Shown: piece by piece, positions 63,830 through 64,000 of the stretch
Position numbering within the stretch: the first letter of the stretch is position 1
How the letters are laid out: every line of letters starts with the position of its first letter
Origin: Tenggerimyces sp963762635
GTDB taxonomy: Bacteria; Actinomycetota; Actinomycetes; Propionibacteriales; Actinopolymorphaceae
Assembly (NCBI GenBank): GCA_963762635.1
Contig: CAVXLQ010000012.1
Location: forward strand, 248,001 to 312,000
Length of the DNA stretch: 64,000 bases
Direction of reading: 5' to 3'
The notes under the pieces: generated by a model
What the model was told of the DNA's origin: nothing
Database searches by the model: none
The model's input: the letters and a program-made list of their open reading frames with translations, nothing else
Translations under genes and position numbers: made by a program

Positions 63830-64000
63830 CTCGCGTCGCGATCGTCGGTGCGGGCGGTTGGGGTGCGCAGCACGCGCGGATCTTCGCCGGCCGCGAGGAC
63901 ACCGAGCTGGTCGGAATTCTCGGAAGAACGCCCGAGAAGACCGCGGCACGTGCGGCCGCGTACGGCACGACGCCGTACACCGACCTGGACCACCTGCTCA
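63826..64000 (+). CDS. Gfo/Idh/MocA-family oxidoreductase, 3' partial
   Basis: The first 58 codons run off the window. The N-terminus is a Rossmann fold (MTRVAIVGAGGWGAQHARIF, GxGxxG-type loop), with GILGRTPEKTAARAAAYGT as the following strand-helix, as in inositol and sugar dehydrogenases. It overlaps the alcohol dehydrogenase gene by ATGA, so both belong to one sugar-oxidation operon. Substrate cannot be judged from this fragment. Confidence 0.85.
   Translation, partial: MTRVAIVGAGGWGAQHARIFAGREDTELVGILGRTPEKTAARAAAYGTTPYTDLDHLL

Overview
The window is about 70% GC, with dense genes, many GTG and TTG starts, ATGA/GTGA stop-start overlaps, and gene families typical of filamentous high-GC Actinobacteria (HemQ-type haem synthesis, AfsR-like regulator, WXG/type VII secretion proteins, DUF3000, DUF4349, FprA, LigD-polymerase). 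I read it as an actinobacterial chromosome. The gene style would fit Propionibacteriales relatives such as Kribbella or Actinopolymorpha, but that is a guess. I see no tRNA, rRNA, CRISPR array, insertion sequence or prophage.

Layout. 0-8 kb: the 3' part of a secreted GH13-like protein with carbohydrate-binding domains, an MFS carrier, an HxlR/quinone-oxidoreductase pair, an AlkD-type DNA glycosylase, and RNase D next to DUF3000. 8-16 kb: haem genes (hemE, hemY/cgoX, hemQ/chdC), a LysR/cupin pair, a DUF4349 lipoprotein, FprA, and a small msrB/acidic-protein/GNAT operon. 16-19 kb: a secreted lamin-tail nuclease. 19-21.5 kb: two WXG/ESX-like proteins. 21.5-23 kb: stand-alone LigD polymerase and an AhpD-like protein. 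23-33 kb: a large AfsR/SARP-NB-ARC-TPR regulator divergent from a 2052-residue SpvB/FG-GAP/Rhs surface protein. 33-37.5 kb: MerR/MFS pair and a three-gene ABC exporter. 38-47 kb: DGPF/ECF42 sigma pair, TauE/SafE permease, TetR/SnoaL pair with twin operators, ATP-dependent DNA ligase, RibD-like reductases, MFS plus DUF899. 47-54 kb: PPK2, a GH3 lipoprotein, an SGNH esterase and GlgX. 54-59 kb: a complete siroheme/sulfite-reduction operon (sir, a 48-residue zinc-ribbon protein, cysH, cysG, chelatase) preceded by a leader-peptide ORF and hairpin. 59-64 kb: a sugar locus with GH127, a LacI regulator, an alcohol dehydrogenase and a Gfo/Idh oxidoreductase that runs off the window.

How parts connect. 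HemE and CysG compete for uroporphyrinogen III: HemE leads to coproporphyrin-dependent haem through HemY and HemQ, while CysG plus the chelatase supply the sirohaem needed by the sulfite reductase encoded in the same operon. CysH supplies the sulfite. The LigD-type polymerase and ATP-dependent ligase, 20 kb apart, could both serve double-strand break repair, but no Ku gene is visible.

Data quality. About 17 single-base frame breaks interrupt well conserved genes, and all lie in two patches (12.7-17.5 kb and 57.3-63.1 kb). The roughly 40 kb between them has none. I treat these as probable sequence errors and give the joined extents of the affected genes.
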